Assembly (NCBI RefSeq): GCF_005937985.2
Contig: NZ_CP042172.1
Coordinates: 3,348,001 to 3,412,000 of the forward strand
Source: Arthrobacter sp. KBS0702
GTDB lineage: Bacteria > Actinomycetota > Actinomycetes > Actinomycetales > Micrococcaceae
DNA length: 64,000 nt
Reading direction: 5' to 3'
Shown here: positions 27,766 to 36,030 of the stretch, one piece after another
Layout: each line of letters opens with the position of its first letter
How positions within the stretch are numbered: the first letter of the stretch is position 1
Notes under the pieces: model-generated
What the model was told of the DNA's origin: nothing
Database searches by the model: none
The model's input: only the letters and a program-made list of their open reading frames with translations
Translations under genes and position numbers: made by a program

Positions 27766-30700
27766 TTGGACTTCACCAACAGTTCAGGAACGGCACATCG
27801 CGGAGCAGTTCCAACCAGACCGGCCGTAACCATTCGCACTCACGAAAATCTTGGGACCCGTTCTTCCGACCATCTAAGGCCGCGGGGCCCGAGGGTAGGC
27901 CCTGTTGCCCCAAGCTTTCCGCCCCAGGAGCAGAAGAACACCTCTGACGTAGCTGTTTTCCCGGTAACGACGGCGCCCACGGCCCGGACCCTGGTGAACA
28001 TCATCGAGGAAACAATCGCGCGGTACCCGGCTGCTCCGGCGCTGGATGACGGCACGGTGTTGCTGAGCTATGAGGCCCTTGGCGAGCGGATTGCGGACAT
28101 AGCCCGTCGCTTGTGGAGCGCGAATATCGGCGCAGGAGACCGCGTCGGGGTTCGTGTTCCGTCGGGCTCGGTGGATCTCTACATTGCGATCCTGGGCGTC
28201 CTTGCGGCGGGGGCTGCCTATGTACCGGTTGACGCCGACGAACCGGACGACCGTGCCGAGACAGTCTGGTCCGAGGCAGGCGTCTGCGCTGTGATCGGCC
28301 AAAGCCTTGAGCTGACCCTCTTCGGCGGGGTGCGCACCCTGGGCCATAGCCCGGAAGCACACTGCGAAGACGATGCCTGGATCATCTTCACCTCCGGATC
28401 CACCGGCAAGCCTAAGGGTGTGGCCATCACGCACCGCTCGGCAGCTGCCCTGGTCGACGCCGAAACAGAGCTGTACTGTGTCAGCAGCCCGCTGGGACCC
28501 GGCGACCGGGTCCTGGCCGGATTGTCCGTGGCATTCGACGCTTCCTGTGAGGAAATGTGGCTGGCCTGGCGGAACGGGGCCTGCCTGGTTCCGGCCCCCC
28601 GGGATGTGGTCCGCTCCGGCGCTGACCTGGGCCCCTGGCTGGCGCGGCGGAATATCACCGTCGTGTCGACGGTCCCCACGCTCGCAGCCTTATGGCCGAA
28701 CGAGGCCTTGGACAAGGTCCGGCTGCTCATCTTTGGCGGCGAGGCGTGCCCGGCCGACCTCGTCGCCAGGCTCGCGGGTCCGTCCCGCGAGGTCTGGAAC
28801 ACCTACGGGCCCACCGAGGCGACGGTAATTGCCTGTGCGGCGCTGGTGGACGGCAAGCAGCCCGTGCGGATCGGGCTCCCGCTGTGCGGGTACGCCCTCG
28901 CCGTTGTTGACGCGGACGGACATCCGGTGGCGTGGGGCGAGGAGGGCGAGCTTGTCATCGGCGGAGTGGGACTCGGCCGCTACCTGGATACCGCCAAGGA
29001 CGCCGAAAAATACGCGCCGATGCCCCTCCTCGGATGGCCCCGGGCCTACCGCAGCGGTGACATCGTTCGCGCGGATCCTGCCGGTCTGGTGTTCGTCGGC
29101 CGCGCCGATGAGCAGGTCAAACTGGCCGGCCGCCGGGTCGAGATGGGCGAAATTGACGAAGCCCTCTCCGAACTACCGGGAGTCGCAGCGGCAGCCGGAG
29201 CCATCCAGCTGAGCCCCAGTGGAAACAAGGTACTCGCGGGGTATCTGGTGCCGGCCTCGGGCGTGGTCCTCGATCTTGGACAGTGCCGGGCCCTCCTGGC
29301 TGAAAAACTGCCGGCGCAACTGGTTCCGGCCCTGGGCATTCTTGAGGAACTTCCCCTCAAGACCTCCGGCAAGGTGGACAGGAAAGCCCTTCCCTGGCCG
29401 CTGGCGACCGAGGCGGGTCCGCCGGTCAAGGTCAAGGAGCTCACGGGCGAATTGGCCTGGCTGGGTCAGCAATGGACAGATCTCCTCGGTCCACTGCCGC
29501 TCACCGAGGAGAGCAATTTCTTCGTCTCCGGCGGAGCCAGCCTGGCGGCCGCACAGTTGGTCTCCTCGCTGCGGGTCCGCTACCCGGACGTTTCCATTGC
29601 CGACATCTACGCGCACCCAACCCTCGGCGGGCTCTCAACCCACCTGCTGGAGAGCACCGCTTCAGAGTTCGAAGAGCGGGAAGTCGCGCCCACACCTGCG
29701 TCGATCGCTTGGATCCAGTCGGCAGTGATCCTGGCTCTCTACTCCATTACGGGCCTGCGCTATGTCACCGGCATCCTGATTGTCTGCTACATCCTCGTCC
29801 GGGTTTCGGACAGCCCGTGGGTTCCCAATCCGCCGCTCGTGCCGATTGCGATCGCGTGGGTAGTGCTCTACAGCCTTCCATTCCGTTTCCTCCTTGCCGT
29901 GGCATCGGCGCGCCTCCTGCTCATCGGGATCAGGCCCGGCGTCTACCCGCGGGGAGGCCTCACCCACCTGAGATTGTGGACCGCGGAACGGGTCGTCACC
30001 TTCTGCAAGCTGGAACCGCTGATGGGCACCCCCATGGCCTGCTGGTATGCCCGCGCGCTGGGATGCAAGGTGGGCAAAGACGTCCACCTCGACGCCATGC
30101 CACCGGTGACCGGACTTGCCACGTTCGGGACCGGCGCATCGATTGAACACGAGGCAGACCTGGCCGGCCACTGGCTCAACGGCGACGTCCTGCACATAGG
30201 CCGCATCCAGGTGGACGACGACGCGCGGGTCGGGATGCGCTCCACGCTCATGAACGACGCCCACGTCGGTGAAGGCGCAGAGATTGCACCGGGCACCTCC
30301 GTCACCGGCAAGGTCCCGGCCGGGGAACACTGGGCAGGATCGCAAATGGAGCACGTGGGCGCGGCAGGCACAGATTGGCCCTCCACCGCCAGCGAGCGCC
30401 GCCCCTCACCTCTGATCTCGATTCTCTACCCGCTCTCGCTCTCCGGCCTGACCCTCCTGCCCATCGTCTCTGTTGTCCCGGGCTGCTTCGTGGCACTGAC
30501 TGCCCTTCGGGGGGCCCGGTCCCTTCAGGACGCCCTGTGGGCCCTGGCGGCGTGGAGCCCGGTGTTCCTGGTGGCCACCGTCGTTGTCTATCTGTCCCTG
30601 ACGGCAGGACTCGTGCGCGCTTTGAGTGTCCTGATAAAGCCCGGCTTCCATTCGGTACATGGCGCGGCGGCCTGGGCCTCCTGGTTGACCGAAGCGCTGC

Positions 30701-31893
30701 TGACGAAATCCCTCATCGCCACCTACCCCATCTACGCCAGCCTCTTCACCCCGGTGTGGATGCGCATGATTGGCGCCCAGGTGGGCAAGCACGTGGAAGT
30801 CTCGACCGTCGAGACCCTGCCGCACCTTACCCGGTTCGCCGACCGGTCTTTCCTGGCAGACCACTCGATGGTGGCCGCACGGCGTGTCCGCAAAGGCTGG
30901 ATCCACCTCGGCGCCGCAAGTGTGGGAGAAAAATCCTTTGTCGGCAACTCCGCAATCGTGGGGCCGGACCGCCACGTTCCCGACAACTCCCTGCTGGCCG
31001 TGCTGTCCTCCGCCCCGAAGGACATGCCCGCAAACTCGTCCTGGTTCGGACGTCCTGCCGTGGAGCTCCCCCGGCCGGCGGACCAAGGGGAATCGTCCCT
31101 CACCTACAACCCCGCACGGCGTCTGCTCGTTGCACGCGCGGCCGTCGAAGTGTGCCGGATTCTTCCAGCCATCGTCACGGCCTGGCTGGCCTTGATCACG
31201 GTATGGGTTCTCAACTTGATCTACGACCAGAACGGACTGGCCGTTACCGCCCTGTGGTCCGGTCCGGTGCTGCTGGGCAGCGGCGTCGTTGCCTGCCTTG
31301 TTGCCCTGGCCGCGAAATGGGCCCTCGTGGGGCGCTTCGAAGTGACTGAGTACCCGCTCTGGACCTCCTTCGTCTGGCGCAATGAACTCGCGGACGTCTT
31401 CTCCGAATCGCTGGCGGTCCCCGGGCTGGTCCGGATGAGCCTCGGCACGCCGATGCTCAACTGGTGGATGCGCCTGATGGGCACCAAAGTCGGCCGCGGG
31501 GTGTGGTGCGAGACCTGGTGGCTGCCGGAGTTCGACCTGATCTCCCTGGGCAATGGCGTCAGCGTCAATCGCGGAACCGTGCTGCAGACACACCTCTTCC
31601 ACGATCGCATCATGCGGATGGACAGGATCCACCTGGGCCCCGAGTCAACACTGGGCCCGAACAGCATTGTGCTGCCGGGCAGCACGGTCAAGGACGGCGC
31701 CACGGTTGGCGCGGCGTCCCTGGTGATGCGCTCGGAGGTCGTGCCGGCGGGCAGCCACTGGGCGGGCAACCCCATCCGCCACTGGTCGCCGAACAGGGCT
31801 CCAATGAGGCAGCGGCATAGGGCCGCATCGGCCGGGAACTTCCAGCAATCAACACCACACCACGCGCCGTCGGCCAAGAACCCGGGAGTGTAA
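27766..31893 (+). CDS. Pls/PosA-type membrane non-ribosomal peptide synthetase (poly-amino-acid synthetase)
   Basis: 1375 residues. The adenylation domain (about 75-555) has A3 TSGSTGKPKG (about 209-218), A5 N-T-Y-G-P-T-E (345-351) and A10 G-K-V-D-R-K-A-L-P. The carrier domain follows, with phosphopantetheine site S592 in G-G-A-S-L. From about 645 to 1345 there are about six membrane helices interleaved with three hexapeptide/acetyltransferase-like domains (e.g. W-A-G-S and H-W-A-G-N-P). No standard condensation or thioesterase domain is present. This is the architecture of epsilon-poly-L-lysine synthetase (Pls) and PosA, which polymerise free diamino acids at the membrane. The start is TTG 27766 with AAGGAG at 8 nt; the first 60-70 residues look extra and disordered. 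Which amino acid is used cannot be read safely. Confidence 0.93.
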   Translation: MDFTNSSGTAHRGAVPTRPAVTIRTHENLGTRSSDHLRPRGPRVGPVAPSFPPQEQKNTSDVAVFPVTTAPTARTLVNIIEETIARYPAAPALDDGTVLLSYEALGERIADIARRLWSANIGAGDRVGVRVPSGSVDLYIAILGVLAAGAAYVPVDADEPDDRAETVWSEAGVCAVIGQSLELTLFGGVRTLGHSPEAHCEDDAWIIFTSGSTGKPKGVAITHRSAAALVDAETELYCVSSPLGPGDRVLAGLSVAFDASCEEMWLAWRNGACLVPAPRDVVRSGADLGPWLARRNITVVSTVPTLAALWPNEALDKVRLLIFGGEACPADLVARLAGPSREVWNTYGPTEATVIACAALVDGKQPVRIGLPLCGYALAVVDADGHPVAWGEEGELVIGGVGLGRYLDTAKDAEKYAPMPLLGWPRAYRSGDIVRADPAGLVFVGRADEQVKLAGRRVEMGEIDEALSELPGVAAAAGAIQLSPSGNKVLAGYLVPASGVVLDLGQCRALLAEKLPAQLVPALGILEELPLKTSGKVDRKALPWPLATEAGPPVKVKELTGELAWLGQQWTDLLGPLPLTEESNFFVSGGASLAAAQLVSSLRVRYPDVSIADIYAHPTLGGLSTHLLESTASEFEEREVAPTPASIAWIQSAVILALYSITGLRYVTGILIVCYILVRVSDSPWVPNPPLVPIAIAWVVLYSLPFRFLLAVASARLLLIGIRPGVYPRGGLTHLRLWTAERVVTFCKLEPLMGTPMACWYARALGCKVGKDVHLDAMPPVTGLATFGTGASIEHEADLAGHWLNGDVLHIGRIQVDDDARVGMRSTLMNDAHVGEGAEIAPGTSVTGKVPAGEHWAGSQMEHVGAAGTDWPSTASERRPSPLISILYPLSLSGLTLLPIVSVVPGCFVALTALRGARSLQDALWALAAWSPVFLVATVVVYLSLTAGLVRALSVLIKPGFHSVHGAAAWASWLTEALLTKSLIATYPIYASLFTPVWMRMIGAQVGKHVEVSTVETLPHLTRFADRSFLADHSMVAARRVRKGWIHLGAASVGEKSFVGNSAIVGPDRHVPDNSLLAVLSSAPKDMPANSSWFGRPAVELPRPADQGESSLTYNPARRLLVARAAVEVCRILPAIVTAWLALITVWVLNLIYDQNGLAVTALWSGPVLLGSGVVACLVALAAKWALVGRFEVTEYPLWTSFVWRNELADVFSESLAVPGLVRMSLGTPMLNWWMRLMGTKVGRGVWCETWWLPEFDLISLGNGVSVNRGTVLQTHLFHDRIMRMDRIHLGPESTLGPNSIVLPGSTVKDGATVGAASLVMRSEVVPAGSHWAGNPIRHWSPNRAPMRQRHRAASAGNFQQSTPHHAPSAKNPGV

Positions 31894-31896
31894 ACA

Positions 31897-32835
31897 ATGA
31901 CTTTCATCGACGAGAGGGCGGACACTTCCGCCGCCGCATGCCGCGCCTTTGGATCGGTCATAACGGCGATGGTCACGCCGTTCGACCACCGCGGCGAGCC
32001 GGACGACGCGGGCGCCTCAACACTTGCGAGGTGGTTGACCCAGCCGGGCTGGAATGACGGCATCGTGGTCAACGGCACCACCGGAGAATCGGTGGCCACG
32101 TCGGATCGGGAAAAGGCCTCGATGGTCCAATGCGTGACGCAGGCAGTCCGGGACCGCGGCACGAAAGTCATCGCCGGGGTGGGTGCCGGCGACACACGCC
32201 ACAGCGTCGCCCTGGCCATGGCTGCCGCGTCGCAGGGGGCGGACGGCCTGCTGGTGGTCGCGCCATACTACTCACGCCCGTCACAGCGGGGGATCCTCGA
32301 ACATTTCCTTGCCATTGCCGACAGCACACCGCTTCCGGTAATGCTCTACGACATCCCGAAGCGGACGGGGGTCGCGGTAGAGCCGGACACGTTCGTGGCG
32401 GCCGCCAAGCACCCCCGTATCGTCGCGGTCAAGGACGCCAAAGGCGACCTGGAGTCGTCCGCCTGGGTGATGGAGCGGACGAACCTCGCCTACTTCTCGG
32501 GCGATGACGCGCTGAACCTGCCGTTGCTCTCCATCGGTGCGGTGGGTTTCGTTTCCGTCGTGGGCCACGTCGTCGGAAACCGGCTGCGCGACCTCCTCGA
32601 CAGCTACCAGCAGGGACGGGTCGCGGAGGCACGTGACATCCACCGTGAGCTGCTCCCGATCTACCGGGGAATGTTCCGGGCTCCCGCCGCCGCATCAGTC
32701 AAAGCCGCATTGACCAGCCAGGGACTTCCCGGCGGACCGGTCCGGCTCCCCCTGGTCGGCCTCACGGAGGAGGAGACCCAGCTCCTGGTTCAGGATCTGG
32801 CATCAGTGCGGGTTCCTTCCTCACAGCCGGCATGA
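31897..32835 (+). CDS. DapA-family 4-hydroxy-tetrahydrodipicolinate synthase, cluster paralogue
   Basis: A 312-residue TIM-barrel aldolase. All catalytic residues are present: T61-T62 in N-G-T-T-G-E-S, Y124-Y125 in P-Y-Y-S-R-P, Y151, R156 in Y-D-I-P-K-R-T-G, and Schiff-base K179 in V-K-D. It should condense pyruvate and aspartate semialdehyde at the entry to DAP and lysine. At the E. coli lysine-feedback positions this protein has D70, K73, G98 and H102 instead of His53, His56, Asn80 and Glu84, so lysine inhibition is probably lost. It starts 3 nt after the synthetase stop, with GGGAG inside that gene's end, so it is co-expressed. A role in precursor supply for the polymer is inferred. Confidence 0.9.
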   Translation: MTFIDERADTSAAACRAFGSVITAMVTPFDHRGEPDDAGASTLARWLTQPGWNDGIVVNGTTGESVATSDREKASMVQCVTQAVRDRGTKVIAGVGAGDTRHSVALAMAAASQGADGLLVVAPYYSRPSQRGILEHFLAIADSTPLPVMLYDIPKRTGVAVEPDTFVAAAKHPRIVAVKDAKGDLESSAWVMERTNLAYFSGDDALNLPLLSIGAVGFVSVVGHVVGNRLRDLLDSYQQGRVAEARDIHRELLPIYRGMFRAPAAASVKAALTSQGLPGGPVRLPLVGLTEEETQLLVQDLASVRVPSSQPA

Positions 32836-32869
32836 ACGGCATCGACAAAATCGTGTGCAAAGGACGGCC

Positions 32870-34171
32870 ATGACATCCACTAAGAAGCAGCGCCTCATCG
32901 GCGTCGACGTCGCCCGGGGCCTGGCCCTGATTGGCATGATGGCAATCCACATCCTGCCGGAGGCCGACGACAACTTCGAACCGACGCTGTCCTGGACCCT
33001 ATTTGCCGGCAGATCCGCGGGTCTGTTCGCGCTGCTTGCCGGAGTGTCGCTGACCTTCACCTCAGGCGGCAGGACGCCGCTCAAGGGCAGGCCACTCACG
33101 GCAGCGAAGTGGGCCCTGGCAGTGCGCGCCCTCATCATCATGTCCATCGGCCTGCTCATCGCCCTGCTCAACCCGCCGGCAGCCATCATCCTGGCCTATT
33201 ACGGGATGCTGTTCCTGATGGCGATTCCGCTGCTGGGATTTGGCCCCCGCGTTCTCGCGGCCGCCGCCCTCGGCTTTGCCGTGCTGGGGCCGATCTTCAT
33301 GCAAGCGGTACGCGGCTCGCTGCCGACCCTGGACGGATATGATCCATCCTTCGCGACCCTGGTCACCGACCCTGCAGCGACGATCTCGGACTTGTTCGTG
33401 GGGGGCTCCTATCCAGCCATCCCCTGGATGGCCTACATCTGTGCAGGCCTCGCCCTTGGCAGGCTCGACCTCCGGTCCCACGCACTCCAAGTCAGAATGG
33501 CCGTCGGCGGCCTCGGACTCGCGACGGGCTCGTGGCTGCTGTCCGAACTCCTCCTGGGCCCCTTCGGCGGCAGGACCCACCTGCTCGAATCAACCCCGTG
33601 GATGGGCGCCAAGGGAATTCGCGACGTGCAGATCTGGGGTCCCGACAGTTGGGCCCCCGATCCGACCCTTCCCACAACGTCAGGGTGGTGGCTGACGATC
33701 CTCTCGCCGTATTCTTCGACACCACTGGAACTTCTCAACACCATCGGCATCGCGGTGATGGTGCTGGGTGCCGTGCTGCTCGTCGCCAGCAAGGCAGCAA
33801 CGGCCTTCATGCCGCTCGCCACCATGGGCGGCATGACACTGACGCTGTATTCCGCGCACCTCGTTGCCCTGTCCACCGGCTTCCTCCTGGACCGTCCCGG
33901 GGTAGCCATGGCCATGCACACGTTCGCCGCAGCGCTCTTCGCCGTCATTTGGAGGAACGTGACCGCCGGAAAGCAAGGCCCCTTGGAGGGTCTAGTGTCC
34001 CGCGCCTCCAACCGGGCGCGCCAGCGGGTGCTCGGGAGCGGGGTTCCGGCAGCCAAGCCGGGGAACCCCGCCGCGGACTCCCTCCCCGGACCCGCCCCTG
34101 AGCCAAAACACAACGCGCGGGAGGGAGCCGTCACGTCTGCCGGCACCGACCGCCCGGGAGGTGCGCAATAG
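32870..34171 (+). CDS. Polytopic membrane protein (DUF1624/DUF418-like acyltransferase family)
   Basis: A 433-residue protein with about ten membrane helices. The start R-L-I-G-V-D-V-A-R-G-L-A-L-I-G-M-M-A-I-H matches the heparan-glucosaminide N-acetyltransferase-like DUF1624/DUF418 families, where the conserved D, R-G and H lie in helix 1. The C-terminal about 60 residues are hydrophilic, rich in Pro and Ala. ATG 32870 has AAAGGA at 5 nt; the last codon overlaps the next gene. In the synthetase operon it could acylate, transport or otherwise handle the polymer or its wall target, but no substrate can be assigned. Confidence 0.85.
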   Translation: MTSTKKQRLIGVDVARGLALIGMMAIHILPEADDNFEPTLSWTLFAGRSAGLFALLAGVSLTFTSGGRTPLKGRPLTAAKWALAVRALIIMSIGLLIALLNPPAAIILAYYGMLFLMAIPLLGFGPRVLAAAALGFAVLGPIFMQAVRGSLPTLDGYDPSFATLVTDPAATISDLFVGGSYPAIPWMAYICAGLALGRLDLRSHALQVRMAVGGLGLATGSWLLSELLLGPFGGRTHLLESTPWMGAKGIRDVQIWGPDSWAPDPTLPTTSGWWLTILSPYSSTPLELLNTIGIAVMVLGAVLLVASKAATAFMPLATMGGMTLTLYSAHLVALSTGFLLDRPGVAMAMHTFAAALFAVIWRNVTAGKQGPLEGLVSRASNRARQRVLGSGVPAAKPGNPAADSLPGPAPEPKHNAREGAVTSAGTDRPGGAQ

Positions 34172-35088
34172 CCACGCTGAGCCGTCTCCTGGCCGTTCTC
34201 TTTGCCGTCCCAGCAGTGCTGGGACTCGCTGCGGCCCCGGTCTCAGCCGCGCCGTCTGCGGGAGCGGTATCCAATCCGTGCGAGCGCTTGAACGCAGGTG
34301 AAGTGCTGTTCCCCAGTCACGGAGCGCATCGGGTGACGTTCGCCACCGCGAAAGCCTATGGCGATATCGAGGTCCTCATTACGGGGTGCGTCAGCACCAG
34401 CGACGGGTATGTCCAGGAGTGGCAAAACACCGGATTCGCGGGCAGATCCGGTTTCGCCCCGCCGGGCAAGATGTGGCAGGACACGCTCTACTCGCCGCAG
34501 GGGTCATTCTCCTTCACCGAGGCGCTCGGCCGGGCCAACCCGGGAACGGCATTGAAGTACCACACGCTCAATCGCAAGTCGCGGTGGGGCGGGGAGCCCG
34601 GGCCGAACTACAACCAGTACTTCGAAGGTGAGGATGGCGGCGCTGACGAGGACCTGTGGTTCTATATGCGGGAGGGGGACTACGAGCAGGCGGCCGTCAT
34701 CAACTGGAACCGCGAACCCGACATGCCCACCGTTCAGGGCGCCTCCTTCGCCATCTTCCTGCATGCCGGCAATTCGCCTACTCTGGGGTGCATCTCCACC
34801 GACCTCCCCACCGTGACCCGCCTCCTCGAGAGTGCCACGCCGGGCGACCGGATCATTATGGGAGTGGAACCTGCGGTGTTCAGCCGAAGCACGAAAACCA
34901 CCGCAACCCCGCACCCAACGGCCGCGGCGAAGGCCACCGCCGCCCCGCTGCCCACGGGTGCCACCAAGACCCCCGCAAGCCCCCCGGCGGCTGTCCCGCT
35001 GCCGGCCAAGATTCTTGCCGCCGGACTCGGCGCGGCCGCAGTCCTGACCGGCGCCGCCGTTCTTGTCCGCCGGCGCAAACGCCTCTGA
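34168..35088 (+). CDS. Exported YkuD-like L,D-transpeptidase-family protein with C-terminal anchor
   Basis: About 306 residues. The in-frame sequence from 34168 encodes a signal peptide (L-S-R-L-L-A-V-L-F-A-V-P then A-P-V-S-A), a domain ending in H199-A-G-N and G-C208-I-S, the His/Cys pattern of short YkuD proteins, a Thr/Pro/Ala linker, and a final membrane helix followed by R-R-R-K-R-L. It should act at the cell wall. The best ribosome-binding site (GGGAGGT, 34156-34162) points to an ATA at 34168, overlapping the previous stop; CTG 34177 is the next choice. The first ordinary start, GTG 34216, would remove most of the signal peptide. It is the last gene of the synthetase operon. Confidence 0.78.
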   Translation: MATLSRLLAVLFAVPAVLGLAAAPVSAAPSAGAVSNPCERLNAGEVLFPSHGAHRVTFATAKAYGDIEVLITGCVSTSDGYVQEWQNTGFAGRSGFAPPGKMWQDTLYSPQGSFSFTEALGRANPGTALKYHTLNRKSRWGGEPGPNYNQYFEGEDGGADEDLWFYMREGDYEQAAVINWNREPDMPTVQGASFAIFLHAGNSPTLGCISTDLPTVTRLLESATPGDRIIMGVEPAVFSRSTKTTATPHPTAAAKATAAPLPTGATKTPASPPAAVPLPAKILAAGLGAAAVLTGAAVLVRRRKRL

Positions 35089-35171
35089 GCTGCACCGCCC
35101 CCGCGGGAACCGCGTCCGGTTACTTAACATGACGACGGCGGCTCTGCGGGCCGGCGTCGCAGGTGTTACGT

Positions 35172-35275
35172 TTTTTGTGAGTAATGAGACCCGGCGCCAA
35201 GCCCTGACTGGCCGGTCGGCAACCCTCCCTTTCGCGGCGGGGTGCCTCAGGTGAATACTCGGCATATCGACCCAT
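35172..35275 (+). ncRNA. SAM-IV riboswitch
   Basis: The tract C-C-A-A-G-C-C-C...GGCCGGTCGGCAACCCTCC...GCGGGGTGCC, with GAGTA (35179-35183) pairing TACTC (35256-35260) as P1, matches the SAM-IV aptamer known from actinobacteria. It lies 34-49 nt before the first gene of the metZ operon and should lower its expression when S-adenosylmethionine is high. The 3' boundary (pseudoknot region) is approximate. Confidence 0.85.
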
Positions 35276-35308
35276 TCGAGCTGCAAACGTGAAAGAAGGA
35301 GAGCCGTC

Positions 35309-35617
35309 GTGCCTGACGCGTCCGCCCCCGCTGTGCCCGCCACAGCCCCGTCCCCCGCTTCCCCCGGCGCCGACGTGAAGCTGGCCTACCGCCTGTTCAC
35401 CGGCCCCGATGACCACGCCTTCTGCGAGCGCGTGTCCGCCGCGCTGGCCGAAGGCTACGTCCTGCACGGCAGCCCCTCGGCCACGTTCAACGGCAGCACC
35501 GTGATCGTTGCGCAGGCCCTCGTGCTGCCGGCCGCGATCGCCAGCGCTGACGCCGCCGTCGCCAACGCGGTGGATGAGCTCGACGCCGTCGAGTTCGAGG
35601 GCGAAGGCCACGCGTGA
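35309..35617 (+). CDS. DUF1737-containing protein
   Basis: A 102-residue protein. After a disordered Pro/Ala N-terminus, residues about 28-75 match DUF1737 (L-A-Y-R-L-F-T-G-P-D-D-H-A-F-C-E-R-V then L-A-E-G-Y-V-L-H-G-S-P), a small domain usually attached to, or encoded beside, other enzymes. GTG 35309 follows AAGGAG. Its stop overlaps the GTG of the rhodanese gene (GTGA), and the SAM-IV riboswitch is immediately upstream. Function unknown; the operon suggests a part in sulfur amino-acid synthesis. Confidence 0.82.
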   Translation: MPDASAPAVPATAPSPASPGADVKLAYRLFTGPDDHAFCERVSAALAEGYVLHGSPSATFNGSTVIVAQALVLPAAIASADAAVANAVDELDAVEFEGEGHA

Positions 35618-36030
35618 GCTACGCCGGAGACCTGACCCCGCAGGAGGCCTGGGTCCGGCTTGAAGCCGGCGCCGTCCTGGTCGACGTCCGCACCGAGGGC
35701 GAATGGGCCCACATCGGTGTTCCAAATACGGCGGATGCCGGCGGCCTGCGGGATCCGCTGTTCATCCAGTGGACGTTTGCCGGCGGAGCCCCAAATCCGC
35801 AGTTCGTGGAGCAGCTGCGCCGGCAGGTACCCGCAGTCGACGGCGCCGAACTCATCTTCCTGTGCCGCTCCGGCGCGCGTTCCGCGGCGGCCGCGGGCGC
35901 CGCCGCCGCGGCGGGCTTCACCGCCTACAACGTCCTCGAGGGCTTTGAGGGCGAACCGGACCCATCCGGCGCCCGCACCGTCAACGGCTGGAAGAACCGC
36001 GGCCTCCCCAGCAACCCCGGAAAGCACTAA
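35614..36030 (+). CDS. Rhodanese-like sulfurtransferase
   Basis: A 138-residue single-domain rhodanese. L-V-D-V-R-T-E-G-E-W-A-H-I-G-V-P is the conserved entry, and C84 in F-L-C-R-S-G-A-R-S is the persulfide-carrying cysteine in a six-residue loop. It starts on a GTG overlapping the upstream stop and ends directly before the metZ GTG, so it is tightly coupled. It may deliver or relay sulfur to MetZ, or dispose of sulfide equivalents. Rhodanese genes beside metZ are a recurring arrangement in actinobacteria as I recall. Confidence 0.92.
   Translation: MSYAGDLTPQEAWVRLEAGAVLVDVRTEGEWAHIGVPNTADAGGLRDPLFIQWTFAGGAPNPQFVEQLRRQVPAVDGAELIFLCRSGARSAAAAGAAAAAGFTAYNVLEGFEGEPDPSGARTVNGWKNRGLPSNPGKH

Noticed and set aside
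27766..31893. Ordinary modular NRPS making a short peptide or siderophore
   Set aside because: No condensation, epimerase or thioesterase domain is present. The membrane helices with three acetyltransferase-like domains fit Pls/PosA only.
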